Of a DNA stretch of 64,000 nt, positions 40,273-55,662 are shown in pieces; position 1 is the stretch's first letter, and every line of letters begins with the position of its first letter. The notes beneath the pieces are model-generated. The model searched no databases. It had not been told where the DNA came from and saw only the letters and a list, made by a program, of their open reading frames with translations. The stretch is from Euphorbia lathyris (taxonomy: Eukaryota > Streptophyta > Magnoliopsida > Malpighiales > Euphorbiaceae): contig NC_088911.1 of NCBI RefSeq assembly GCF_963576675.1, positions 78,769,256 through 78,833,255 on the forward strand. Direction: 5' to 3'. The position numbers and the translations under genes were made by a program.

Positions 40273-43200
40273 TTATTTTATTTTGGAATTGTCGGGGCAT
40301 TGCAAATGCCCGCTCACAGCGTCCTTTGAAGTTACTCTGTCTTCAGCACCGTCCTGACATACTCTGCCTTGCAGAGCCGCTTGTTCATCATGACTCTATT
40401 TCTGATACCTTTTGGCGTTCAATTGGAATGTCTATTACTGCCTGGAATAATAAGCATGCGCCTTCACTGTGGGTAATTGCCAAAGATTGCTCAGCGGTCT
40501 CTATTTTCTCCTCCTCTGATCAGCAGGTGACTGTGAAGTACGACTCTGGGGGCAAGTTTCATCATCTTTCTTTTGTTTATGCCCATAATAATGCCTCTGA
40601 TCGATGATATATGTGGTCAGACCTCTGTAATCTAAAGGATAGTGTGAGTGAAAAATGGCTCGTTTTTTGGGATTTCAATGCAGTAACAGGTTCTCATTAG
40701 AAGATTGGTTCTCATCCATCTCCTAGCTCTTGTCGGGATTCAGGAACTTCATTGATCATTGTGCATTACTTGATATTGGTTCTCTTAGGCATTTCTATAC
40801 TTGGACGAATGGGAGGCAAGGATCGGCACATATTGAATGTAGACTGGAAAGGGCGTTAATTTCTGCCAGATTTATGGACACTTGGGATATTGTCACTTGC
40901 ACTTCGCTTGCCAGATACCATTCAGACCACTCTCCCATGCTTTTAAATTGCCAATATAGGGGTCATCGTGTGGCCAGATTTAGGTTCCATTCTATGTTGT
41001 TAACCCATGGCTCTCTTAGAGAGGTGATTTCATCACATTGGTCAGCATCTCACCTTTCCCTCCCCCCCCCCCCCCCCCGCTCAGCTCTTCTGTCACAAAC
41101 TTAGGACGGTTCAGCCAATCTTACGAGAATGAAACCGAGCTATATTTGGGCGGGTTGAAAATAACATCAAGTTGGCTGAGGGTCGGCTCAATGATGTGCA
41201 AAGCCGAATTGAGGAATTGGGTTGCTCAACTGAACTTTGTAATGCTGAAATGCAAGCAAAGGAGGATCTGGATATTCAACTGTTACGACAAGAAATGCTT
41301 TACATGGAAAAGAGTCAGATTAAATGGCTAAAAGCTGGAGACATGAACACAGGTTTTTTCCATAGATCGGCAAGAGTCAAGCAATCAAGGACCGGGATTC
41401 AGAATTTAGTGATTAATAGGCATCCAACATTGAATATAAACACAGTTGTTGATCATGTAATTAAGCATTTCTCCGCTCTTTCTACAAGCTCAAGCGAAGG
41501 GGTTGACATTTCTTCTGTGAGTACTGTGATTCCTTCTCTGCTAACCGCGGAGGAGAACAACATTCTAACCGCCAAACCTACTAGTGAGGAGATCCGTCAA
41601 ATGGTTTTTGAAATGGATCTGGATAGTGCTCCTGGCCTGAATGGTTTCGGGGGAAATTTCTACCAAGGCTTTTGGGACGTGATTGGAGAGGATGTATGCA
41701 ATATGGTAGGTTCTTTCTTTGATAATGGTTATGTCTATCCTGGATTGAATTCTAACCTTATGGCCCTTATTCCAAATTTTCCGAAGCTGATAGAGTGGAA
41801 AACTTTAGGCCAATTGTAATGAGCAATTTCGGTTTTAAAATAATCTCAAAGATATTAGCTGGTCGTATGGCAGGAATTGCAACCATAATTATCTCTGTTA
41901 ATTAATATGAGTTTCTAAAAGGTCGAAGCGTTCATCAATGTATTGCCCTTGCATCAGAAGGGGTTAATATGTTGGATAGGAACGTTTTAGGGGACACATG
42001 GCTTTAAAAATTGATATTAGGAAAGCCTTTGACAATATCGATTGGAATTTCCTACTTGAGGTCCTTGATTCCTTTGGTTTCTCACTTACTTTCAGGGATT
42101 GGATTTTAAACATTATGTCTTCTTCCCGTATTTCTTTCATGGTGGATGGCATCCCGAGAGGATATTTTAGATGTTCCCGTGGTGTGAGACTAGGTGATCC
42201 CCTATCTCTCATTCTCTTTGGAATTGCTGAAGATTTCTTCACCCGGTGGTTTTTAGAGCTTGAGCATGAGGGGGCTTATTCGACAATGCATTATCCTGGT
42301 GGGAATTCATTCCCTTCTCATCTGCTATTTGCAGATGACATGTTGGTTGGTGTTGCTTCTATACGGAATATGCGTACACTTAGGAATCTTTTTCAATTTT
42401 ATGGGAGCATTTCTGGTCAACAAATCAGTTGGGAAAAGTCCTCGGTATTCTTTGGCAAGCATGTGTCTAGTATCAATGCTAACAGGCTCGCGGATTGCCT
42501 TGGAATCCACATGGCTCAGCTGCTTTTCATATATCTTGGAGTTCCTCTATTTAAGGGAGCACCACGAGCTCGGTTTCTGTGTCAGTTAGCTGACAAATTT
42601 CTTGCCCAATTTAGTAATTGGAAAGGAAAGGCACTATCTTTTGCTGGGAGATTGACTCTTATAAAATCAGCAATAATTGGTTTTCTTGTGCAGTCTTTTT
42701 TTCTTTACAAATGGCATATGGGATTACTGAAAAGACTCAACAGAAATGTGCGAAATTTTCTTTGGACTGTCTGTACCGATACCAAGAAATTAATTACGGT
42801 CCCTTGGCGGATTTGTTGCCATGGCAGGAAAGATGGAGGACTGGGAGTGAAGGACTTCAAGGCCTTTAATCAGGCTCTACTGGGCAAGATGTGTTGGGAA
42901 CTAATCCAAGGGACTAGCTTTGTTATCCATATGTTGCGTTCAAGATTTCTCTCAAAATCGGGTTTACCTAACTCTTCATTGCTCCATCGTCAATCTGGTC
43001 CTCTTGTCGAGCGACCTATGATTCGATCCGGGGTAACTCGCATTGGTGGATTGGCAGATCGTCAACTTTGAATTTTTGGTCAGACAACTAGACCAAACCA
43101 ACGGTGGCCGACGGCCTTGGTATTCCTGCGCGGAATCAACGCCAACTCCTTAACTGTATTGATGATTTCTGGGATGGGATCGAGTGGTATAATTTAGACT

Positions 43201-44403
43201 GGTTTTCTCTACATATCCAGAACCGTATTGGGTCGATTGACAGATGGTTGGATCAGTCGGACCTTTACATTTGGAAGCCTGATATGAAAGGAGAATTTTT
43301 GGTAAAGACGTTCTATTCTAATATGATTACTGGTATCTCTACAGCTGATTGACAATCATTCATCTAGAGTCAACATGTTCACCCCGTCTAGATCAATGCT
43401 AATCTGGCGAGTAATTCATGGTTGAGTGGCAACTCAATCAATTCTTCAGAAGACGGGCTTACAACTGGCGAGTCGGTGTGTGCTTTGTTATATGGATATT
43501 GAGAATATTGCTCATCTTTTTGTTCATTGCAATTTTGCAGGGGCGCTTTGGCGTGAAATTGGGAGGATTTTCAATCGTTCAATTGCCGCCTTTCCTTCTT
43601 TTGTCTCCTTTTTTGATAATCTTCGTGGCATGTCGTTTGGGACGCAGGTTGCTGCTCATTGGAGCTCAGCGGTCATCACCTGTGACTGGCTCATTTGGAA
43701 AATCAGAATTCAGAAATGAAGTTTTGTTCAATGATTTACTGTCGTCTACTTCAATTGCAATTCGTTCCATTCAGCTGCTAATTCGTGAGGCTCGATCTGA
43801 TAGTTCGAGCTGCTGTCTCTCCCAGTGTGACGCGATGATCCTGGCGCGTCTTCAGGTCTCGATTAGATCCCCTCTGGCACCTAACATCATCTCGGTAAAA
43901 TGGATTCCCCCACCGCCATATTGGCTGAAAGTTAATATTGACGGATCTGTGCTGGGCTCCCCGGGGGCTGCTCGCGCCAGTGGAGTATTTCGATCGTCTA
44001 GAGGGTTTTCCAAATGGTGTTTTGCATTCCCAATTGCTTCATCTTATGCTTATATTGCTGAGCTGAATGCGGTAATTTTTGCAGTTGACCTAGCTTGAGA
44101 GAAGAACTGGCAAAGGCTTTGGATTGAATAAAACTCCTTGATAGTGGTCAATAAATTAAAGTCACATTCTACCAATGTTCTTTGATCCGTCCGTCAAGAC
44201 CGGTTGAAATATCTACAACAATGCTCGCAGATGTTCATCATGATTACCCACATATACAGAGAAGGTAATCGGGTTGCTGATGCTTTAGCCCGCTTCGACG
44301 TCTCCTCCTCCGCCAGCACTACATGGTGGCAATCGGCTCCACACTTCTGCCACTCACTGCTTTTTGATGATATCTATAATGTTTGTCATTTTAGATTTCG
44401 CTG
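40269..44403 (+). pseudogene. LINE ORF2 (endonuclease, RT, RNase H), many stops
   Basis: The endonuclease start MIILFWNCRGIANARSQ is at 40269, with stops from 40605 on. Further endonuclease text (HIECRLERAL, YHSDHSPMLL) is at 40780-40950, then a shift at a 17-C run (41062-41078). The RT core is open in 41998-43071 (KIDIRKAFDNIDWNF, RLGDPLSLILF, catalytic LLFADDM). The RT-associated zinc region and RNase H are fragmented between 43104 and 44403 (WLKVNIDGSVLGSPG, then EGNRVADALARF). The domain order is that of plant L1. At least eight breaks make it non-functional. Confidence 0.82.
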
Positions 44404-44646
44404 ATTTATTTGTTTGTTTTTTTTTTTTTTTTTTGCTTTTTTTGGTTATTTTATTTTGTTACTTTATTTTTCTATTTCTCCCTCTGTTACATTATTTTAT
44501 TTTATTTTTAATATTATCGGGTTATCAGTGCGTGCACTTGGGATGTCAACCTAGTTGGGTTTCCAGGATCATTGCTAGCTTTTATGAAAAAAAAAAACCA
44601 CTATACTTGTTCTAAATAAAATTTATTGTCTAAATAGAATTCCTAA

Positions 44647-44862
44647 TTGAATAGTATTTTTCTATTTATATTATTCCTAGTGATGTCCAAATCCTAATCT
44701 ATATATATTCAGTACATGGTTGATTATTGAATATAAGAGACTAGTATTTGTACCATATAAGTCTCCAATTGTCTTATATTCATTAATAAACCATATACAT
44801 GAATATGTATAAACTAATGTTTTTAGTTTAGTAAATAATATATATAGAAAAATACTATTCAA
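44647..44862. mobile_element. Small stem-loop MITE
   Basis: TTGAATAGTATTTTTCTAT (44647-44665) is the exact inverse of the sequence at 44844-44862, giving a ~216-bp AT-rich element with short perfect terminal repeats. No TSD is clear and there is no coding. It lies between the LINE poly(A) and the MDH gene. Confidence 0.55.
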
Positions 44863-45159
44863 CTAGTAAGTGCAGGACACTAATAGCCAGGAAAATTCTT
44901 GGCAATGCTATACAAAAACAATTAAAAATACTGGTCATATTAAGACTCCTTGCAAATTCATTTGAGCAATTGCAACCTCAATCCATAAAAATTCAAATAT
45001 CATGATAAGCATACCAAAAACAGATCCCAGTTCCGGATTCTCCATCAAATCAATGATGGTTCATCTAAAACTATAGGTGGCTTTATTCAAAATTGTAACC
45101 ATGCCTCCTGCAACAAAAGATGAGAGGCCAAAGTACTACACGCTAATGGAAAGAGAGCT

Positions 45160-48721
<3,562 letters not shown>

Positions 48722-49244
48722 TGGTAGAGATGAAGAAAATTAGCGATGAGGGGAGAAGACTGGTAAAGTAGATAGTAGAGAGGAAGTGGTCGAGACAAGA
48801 GAAGGAGGAGAAAACGATGGAGTTTATGTAAGTGATAAAGTGTGTCTATGATGCTGCCAAATGCCAATGTATATATGGTTTGCGGAAATGGGACGCTAGA
48901 AAGCCACTAAAAATGATGACGTATCAGTGAGTAGTCCTATACTCCTGTGGGTGTATGTAATAGTTTGTTGGTTTAGAAGGAATGGGAGTTGGGACCGGAC
49001 CATACTGTTATTATCCCCATGACGCCGTTAGCGTTGCGGCCTGCATTACCGGCATAGGTGTGACGCATATGCCGTTTGATTCGTGGAAATTGGTGATGTG
49101 AAATGATGGCATGAATCAGGCCCGTAGATGGATGGTTAATTAATTAAAGGCAAAAAAGGAAAAAATATCAAGAGATCCCTCCACGGATTTAGTTGACTTT
49201 CATTTCAATTTTAAGGGACTATTTAGATACGTATTGAAATGGTG
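48722..49244. promoter_or_regulatory. MDH 5' flank and promoter region
   Basis: The minus strand reads a pyrimidine-rich leader (CTCTCTACTATCTACTTTACC) upstream of the ATG and a TATATA (48869-48875) about 150 bp from it. Beyond ~48900 I see no gene or element up to the MULE-type MITE starting at 49254. Confidence 0.5.
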
Positions 49245-49488
49245 TAAATTTAAGGGTAAATTTCAAATAAAACCCTTGTGGTTTCACTAATTTTCAGATA
49301 AAGGACTGTGATTTACTTTTTGTCAAAATGAGGATTGAGGTTTCGTACTTGGATTAATGCTATTAAAACCATCTTTAACGACCTAAAAATGAAAATTTTC
49401 AAGAATTAAAGTTGTTCAATGTCATATTTTTTTACGGAACTACATTTTCGATTTTCGAAAATCATCTTGTTTGGAACTTTCTCTCTCT

Positions 49489-52244
49489 CTTTTTTTGGTA
49501 GAAAATGAAAAGAAAAACGAACAACAACAAACTACCCAGGAATTAACCTAGGGAAGCTAACCCCAATCATATCTTCTAAGAGAAGAGGAGAGATGAAACT
49601 AGGGGAAACAGGAAGGGTAGTAACGCCTAACGTCCCTTCATGGCCCGCCGCCGCCAAGCGATCAGTAACACGATTCTGCTCTCTAAAAATGTGTCTGAAC
49701 TCTACGAACTCAAAGGAGGAGCAAAGCCTTTTAATAGCTATGATGAGGTTGCGACTGTTAAGACCCATAGAATGATTCTCAGAAATCATTTTGATTGCTT
49801 TCAAATTATCAGACTCCACATAGAGCCTCTTAACACCGAGCCTTTTAGCAAGATTGATTCCAGTAAGAATAGCCCAGAGCTCCGCAGAAAAGGAAGAACC
49901 CAACCCTAAATTCTGGGAGAACCCAGAAAGCCAGGCGCCCCCTGCATCTCTAAGCACACCTCCAGCCGCAATCTTACTGTTACTGAGGCAGGAACCATCA
50001 GTATTCAGCTTCACAACCCCCTCTCTTGGCCTGCTCCAGCCCACGAGATGGACATCACAACACTAAGAGGCTCTGGCAAGGGACTCTCCTTTGAAACTAT
50101 CGATAATAGAGAAAAGTTTTTTCGAGAAGAAATCAGCTAAGTTTGTCATAAAAACAGTTTTATCTCCAAAAATCTCCTCGTTTCTCCATTTCCAAACTTG
50201 GTGACAAATAATAGAAAAGAAAATGTCACCATGCTCCATGTATGGAAGCAACTTTCCTCTAACACCATCAGAGAACCAGTCGACCTCAGAATGTGCCATG
50301 AAGGAAGAGAAAATATGGCGCGGGAGAATTTTCCTCCAAACCTCTTTACTATTAGAGCAATCTCTAAGAGCATGACACAAAGTCTCAACATGGCCTCTGC
50401 ATCTACTGCAAGCTCCAGAATCAGCCAAGTGCCTTCTGTGCCTATCCGAATTAGTAAGAAGCATGTCCTTAACGCCCAGCCACAGGAAACTCCTAATACG
50501 GAAAGGAACTTTAAGGGTCCAAATCGACTTCCACACATCCGAGGGAGGATCAGATCTAAAGAGAGAGAAAGCTTCAAAGACCGATTTGCAAGAATAAACT
50601 CCATTGTTAGTCAGCGCCCAGCAGTGCCTATCCAAGTCTTCCTCTTGATTACTCACCTTCACTCCCCGCATTCTAAGGAGAGTCTCAAGGCTAAAGAAAG
50701 TATCAAACTTTGACCAGATCCAGTCCCCTTCCGAGTTAACCACATCGGCAATCCTCCAGTTGCGTATATCACTAGGCGGGGGGGAAGAACACACCTCAAT
50801 TAACGGTTTATCCCCAATCCAGTTATCAAACCAGAAACTAATGGACTTACCATTCCCCACCTCTAGGCCAACTCCCGAGCAGAACTCATATAAACACAGC
50901 ACTAAGTCCTTTCGAGAGGAAGGAACAATTAGCAACTCTCTCTTTCGGGCCCCCGAAGATTTTGTCTTTCCGATACTTACCACAAAGGAGGCGAACCCAA
51001 AGAGAGGAGGGGTTTTGCCACATACGCCAAAGGAGTTTCATTAATAAAACTTTATTATTGTCCTTTGCTTTCCTAATACCCAGACCCCCAGAATCTTTAG
51101 GCTGGCAAACCTCACTCCAAGGCACAAGATGGATCTTCCTGCCCTCCGCAGCTTCCCCCCATAGGAACCTACGGTTAATCTTGTCAAGATCATTAAGCAC
51201 AGGATCCGGAAGCTTACAAGCCTGCATGATGTGATTGGGGGCAGCACAATTAACAGATTGAATTAACGTGAGGCGGCCAGCGAGAGACAGAGTCTTGGCT
51301 TTCCAAGTGGCACACTTCGAATTAGCTTTATCCAAAGTCTCTTTGAAGGAGCCTTTAGACACACGCTCATTGTGGAGGGGAACGCCCAGATACTTCCCAA
51401 GAGAATCAGTAAGAGGAATATCTGAGAGATCACTTAATCTCTTACAGACTCTCTGATTCATATTCTTAGAGCACATCATCCTAGATTTCTGGATATTAAG
51501 CTTCTGCCTAGAGGCCGAACAAAAACAATCCAGAATATCCATAATGACTCTCAACTGCTCCTCATTACCCTCAAGAAAGATAAGGACATCATCTGCAAAG
51601 AATAAGTGTGTCACCTAGGGACAGAAGCTGTTGATCGCCACAGGGTGGAAACTCCCATTATCAATCGCATCCTGAATCAGGTGAGAGAGCCTCTCCATAG
51701 CAATAACAAAAAGGAAAGGGCTCATAGGATCCCCCTGACGGATTCCTCTGCCCGGGGAAAATTCCTCCGACATATCCCCATTGACCATAACTTGAAACAC
51801 AGGAGAAGAAATACATACCTTAATTAAACTTCTCCAGCTGTCCGGGATTCTAGCTCTCTCAAGGCTCTCCATCAAGAAATCCCAATTAATTCGATCATAG
51901 GCCTTCTCTAAATCCAGCTTCAGAGCCACAATGCCTTTCCTCCCCTTCCTAATCTTCATCGTGTGGACCATCTCTTGGGCGATCACCACATTATCCATCA
52001 TTTGTCTACCAGGCACAAAGCTACCCTGATTCTGACAAATGATCGCAGGAAGAATGCCACGGATTCTATTAGCCACAATCTTTGTAACAGTTTTGTAAAG
52101 AACATTACAAAGACTGATAGGTCTCATATGCAAAAAGGAAGAAGGCTTATCAATCTTAGGAATCAGAACCAGGAGGGTTCTATTAACCAGCTCAATATCC
52201 TTCGAACCACTAAACACCCCCAAGACAAAATTATAGATGTCTTC
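49489..52244 (-). mobile_element. 5'-truncated L1-type LINE inside the MITE
   Basis: A minus-strand LINE of ~2.75 kb whose 5' end lies within the RT domain (52244) and whose 3' end is a short T run on the plus strand (49491-49496). CTTTCTCTCTCT occurs at both borders (49477-49488 and 52245-52256) and is the probable TSD. 5' truncation is the usual outcome of target-primed reverse transcription. Confidence 0.8.
49532..52244 (-). pseudogene. LINE ORF2 partial (RT, zinc region, RNase H)
   Basis: In sense order: RT from 52244 (LVLIPKIDKPSSF, LKLDLEKAYDRINWDF, RQGDPMSPFLF), an in-frame stop at about 51615 directly before the catalytic LFFADDV, the remaining RT to ~50886, a shifted zinc-binding segment (50983-50063; IRSFLWLGVKD, CSRCRGHVETLCHALRDC), another stop, and RNase H (50044-49532; VVKLNTDGSCLSNSK, YVESDNLKAI). 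Only three breaks are evident, so decay is modest. The endonuclease and ORF1 are absent. Nearest in style to the LINE at 57893 of this window. Confidence 0.83.
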
Positions 52245-52671
52245 CTTTCTCTCTCTAAACATTAACTTTCCCTCTCTTTACCAAACATCATCTAAATAAT
52301 CTCAAAATAAAAAAGTTTGAAGAATTAAAGTTGCTTAAAATATTAGTAGTTCTTAAAATATGTCATTTTTGAAGTCGTCAAGAGTGTTTTTAATAGTATC
52401 AATCGAAAAAGTCTTTATTTTGTTAAAGTTGAAAACCTCAATCCTCGTTTTGATAAAAAGTAAACCATAGTCCTTTATCTGAAAATTAGTGAAACCACAG
52501 AGGTTTTATTTGAAATTTACCCTAAATTTAACTATAACGTTTTCAAATAAGATCAATTTTAATTTTGTATTATCAAAATTTGAAAAACTGATTTAACTGT
52601 TATTTGACTGTCAAATCGGACTTTTCAAACGAGTTTGTTGAAAAATTGAAACAGTTTCGTATATTTTCTAT

Positions 52672-53331
52672 TAGGGTTGTAATCGATCCGAGCCGAGCCG
52701 AGCTTTGGCCTGTTCAAGCTCAGCTAGCTATAAAATTAACGAGCTCGAGCTCGAGCCGAGCTTGCTATAAAATTAACGAGCCGAGCCTGAGCCGAACTTT
52801 GGCTTGCTCAACGAGCTTGAGCCGAGCTTCGAGCTTGTTTCGAGTCCAAAATCCCTTTTTGGACTTGGTTCATTAAGAAAATTATCTAACCATTAATTGT
52901 TTGTGAGTAAATTATTAATTATATTTGTGAAGTTTGCTCGCAAATAACTCTTTAATTGTGTACATAAACAAGCTCACAAGCAAAGTTCGTGAATAAATAA
53001 ACAAGATATTTACAAATAGTTCGTCTATTACTCATTTATTATGTTTGTGAACGAACTCATCTAATAGCAAATGAAATAATATTAAGTTTAGATATTTGTG
53101 AACTAACACAAAACTATATAGTTTTCTACAAAACTAAAATTTGTTCATAAATGTTCTAATCGAGCCTGCTCGCGAGCTTTCGAGCCGAGCTTTGGCCTGC
53201 TCAAGCTTGGCTCGTTTACGAACCGAGCCAGTAAATCGTGTTCACGAGCGGTTCGTTTATAAATCGAGCCGAGCTTTTCTCGAGCCGATCACCAAGCCGC
53301 TCATGAGCGGCTCTATTCATTTACAGCCCTA
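52672..53331. mobile_element. hAT-type MITE
   Basis: A 660-bp element with ends TAGGGTTGTAA (52672) and TTTACAGCCCTA (ending 53331) and a perfect 8-bp TSD, TTTTCTAT (52664-52671 and 53332-53339). Subterminal GAGCCGAGC/GCTCGGCTC words are packed at both ends, as expected for transposase-binding repeats, and the centre is AT-rich. Non-coding: the short frames over the GAGCC repeats are Ser/Ala/Arg-rich artefacts. Confidence 0.87.
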
Positions 53332-53339
53332 TTTTCTAT

Positions 53340-54234
53340 TAGTTTTTATAATTATATTAATAACACACTAAATATTTTATACAGTTTAACGGAAAAAAAA
53401 AATTGATTAACTTATGATGAGGTCAAGACCGGCTCCAGTATTTTAGAGTTGTTCCTGATATTTTTATAGGCCTTAGGTGAAAAAAAAAAAGATAAAAAAA
53501 ACTCTTAATAAAAAAAGTTATACTTAAAAATTTAAAATAGAAATTTGGATATAGTTTATATCTAAGATATTATATTATTTGATCATTTTCTAAGTATGCA
53601 TGAGTGTTATAACTACATTTAAAAAATCTACTATATATACAGTAAAAAACAATTTGAACCTCTTTTGGCTCCGGCTCTAGACGGTCGCACTTCTGGCCTA
53701 TGCTCAGAGCCAGTCCATAAATATTTGAGCTTTTTTATGAATTATTGCTCTACTAGATTATAATTTTCATTTTGAATTTGTAAAAATACTCAACATAAAA
53801 AATTTGATCGGTACAAGTTGTTACGTAATTAAATCAATATGTTATATTACAAAAAAAAATTATTTTTTTATTAAAATTATGTCATAAAATTCAAATACCG
53901 AGCTCATCGCATATAAGTCCATAATGGTTTGCGTTGGTCCATAACGTTTTGTGGTGGTCCATAATGTTATGTCTTTACCATTCAGCCAAGCACTACATTT
54001 TGTTATAAATCCAAGTCTACCATACTTTTTAACCATAGCAATCTTAATAATTATCAAATTTGAAACAAATTCCGATCAGAGGCCCCCATAAATCGAAGGT
54101 CATAGGCGGCCGTCTATGTAGCCTGCCCCTAAAGTCGGCCCTAGATGAGGTATGTAGGTCAAACCCAATAGATAGGAGGTCAGACTCATTGATAATGGTA
54201 AAAGCCTGGCCTTTACTAGGCCCACACTAAAAAG

Positions 54235-54236
<2 letters not shown>
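53340..54236. other. Degraded DNA-transposon-like sequence, no gene
   Basis: AT-rich DNA with scattered GC words (GACCGGCTCC at ~53430, CAGAGCCAGTCC at ~53706, AAGTCGGCCCTAG at ~54132) resembling decayed hAT ends. No element could be delimited. Confidence 0.35.
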
Positions 54237-54286
<50 letters not shown>

Positions 54287-54338
54287 GACCAACCCATTGT
54301 GAGGTCTAATCACACACACACACACACTCTCTCTCTCT
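54237..54338. repeat. Compound (TA)n, (CA)n, (CT)n microsatellite
   Basis: A TA run at 54237-54282, a CA run at 54311-54326 and a CT run at 54327-54338 follow one another. Likely length-polymorphic. Confidence 0.93.
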
Positions 54339-54910
54339 AACTATTCCCTTATTTATCTAACTTGGGCATTGGAGTGTTCGCATGAACCAATCTTAGCACA
54401 AAAGGAGTCCACAATCGGAAGGCAGCCTAGAAAGTCCTACATCTCCATTATTTGGTGTGGTTAGCATGGAGAGCAATCGACTTTCTTTTCCTTTTGTTCA
54501 AACATGATTGACCATCAAGCAACCCCTACTCCTTTCAAGGAAATGCCCGTCGCAACCGTCGGGGCATCTAATTCCGGGAAGGAAGAACCCCCATTAAGCC
54601 CCATTGAGATGTCGTAAAACCTGACATTGCTTATGGAGGTTAAGCCCAGTGAAGAAGCAATATACACCTCCGCTCAGTTAGTCGACATCATTAGAAGCTT
54701 CCAGACAACTTAAGTGGTGCAGACCACCATGCAAATGAAGATCATCGAGCATCATCATGCTTTACAAGAGGAGTACGCCAAAACATGGAAATTCCTCAAA
54801 ACTCAAGGGGGCTTGCAAAGTTAGATCTTAATATCAACTCCCCTAGTATTAAAGGAGTCGGCCTCAATACTCATCGTGCATACCGCGCCCATGGCAGCGC
54901 GCTTCGCGGG
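54290..54910 (+). mobile_element. Gypsy LTR-end, leader and gag-start relic
   Basis: CTTGGGCATTGGAGTGTTCG (54361) is typical of the end of a gypsy-type LTR. ATTTGGTGTGG (~54450) is placed like a degenerate primer-binding site, and a frame begins at 54504 (MIDHQATPTPFKEMP) with stops after ~40 residues. The continuing coiled-coil-like text (QMKIIEHHHALQEEY) fits the N-terminal part of a gag protein. No other domain remains; truncated and inactive. Confidence 0.45.
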
Positions 54911-54914
54911 CTTA

Positions 54915-54954
54915 GATGTGATGTAACCACATGTCATCTACATGTAATTAACCC
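54915..54954. repeat. Solitary MULE-MITE terminus
   Basis: GTAACCACATGTCATCTACA followed by TGTAATTAACCCT is the same terminal repeat as in the MITE at 55663-57653 but has no partner nearby. It lies exactly between the gypsy relic and the copia LTR fragment. Confidence 0.5.
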
Positions 54955-55500
54955 TAAAGATTTTGACTAGTTAAATCCTAACAATGATCAAAACCTGTAA
55001 TTTTACCCCATAATCTCAAGCTAACTAGGAATAAATGCTAATAGGTCTCTGAACTAATATGCGAATAGGTCCTTAAACTAATATATAGTTACAATTATAT
55101 ATATTACACTCCCCCTCAAGCTGGAGCATAAATATTTGATATGCCCAACTTGTTACAAATGTAATTTACCCGAATCCCATGTAGGCTATGGCAATGATGT
55201 TTTCTTCTAGCTTTTCACGAACAGAGTGACAGTCTACTTCAATATGCTTAGTATGTTCATGGAACACATGATTGGAAGCAATATGAAGAGCTACTTGATT
55301 ATCAAACCATAACTTTGTCGGAATGGTGACGTCGAAACCAAGTTCGGAGATGACGAATCCACATAATCTCACACACTGATTAGACATCGCTCGATATTCA
55401 GACTCTGCATTAGAGCGAGAAACAACATGTTGTTTCTTACTCTTCCAATAAATTAAATTACCTCCAACAAAGACACTATATTCGGCTCGACTTATCTATC
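54955..55500 (-). mobile_element. Copia retrotransposon fragment: RNase H end, polypurine tract, start of 3' LTR
   Basis: Read leftward, 55500-55168 encodes the end of a Ty1/copia RNase H (SRSNAESEYRAM, KLWFDNQVALHIASN, HTKHIEVDCHSVREKL), with the catalytic aspartate of the WFDN motif. A polypurine tract (TTGAGGGGGAG, ~55118-55108) and an LTR beginning TGTAATATATATAATTGT at 55107 follow. The LTR is cut at ~54955 by the MITE terminus. The remainder of pol is missing to the right of 55500. It is the only copia coding sequence I can confirm in the window. Confidence 0.75.
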
Positions 55501-55653
55501 GATTTTCTAGTACATCCTATATTGTCTCATTGGTCGAAATTTTGTCATCATAGCGTTGCAGGATGGGACCATTTTTATGCTACTAGGAGAGCACAATGGG
55601 ATAGATTGACTAGCATCAGGGGATTTTAGTAAAATTATGATTGTTATTAGCAT
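55501..55653. other. Short spacer, no gene
   Basis: Between the copia fragment and the next MITE; no recognisable feature except that its last bases (ATTATGATTGTTATTAG) match the tandem unit at 57686-57790 on the other side of the MITE. Confidence 0.4.
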
Positions 55654-55662
55654 TTGTTTTTA

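Larger units (their letters stand above)
38590..44597 (+). mobile_element. Decayed near-full-length L1-type LINE
   Basis: A plus-strand element with ORF1 (from ~38863), ORF2 (from 40269) and a poly(A) of 11 A at 44587-44597. It is about 6 kb, so both ORFs are represented, but both contain several stops and shifts. The 5' boundary is approximate, and I could not find a TSD matching the bases after the poly(A). It belongs to a different L1 lineage from the copy at 25224, judging by the divergent RT. Confidence 0.8.
49254..52522. mobile_element. MULE-type MITE split by a LINE
   Basis: The ends are GGGTAAATTTCAAATAAAAC (49254) and its inverse ending at 52522. They are mirrored for about 200 bp, with shared words such as GATTTACTTTTTGTCAAAAT and its complement in the right arm. 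The perfect 9-bp TSD TAAATTTAA is at 49245-49253 and 52523-52531. The original MITE is ~500 bp (49254-49488 plus 52257-52522). A LINE has inserted in its CT-rich centre. Non-coding. Confidence 0.87.
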
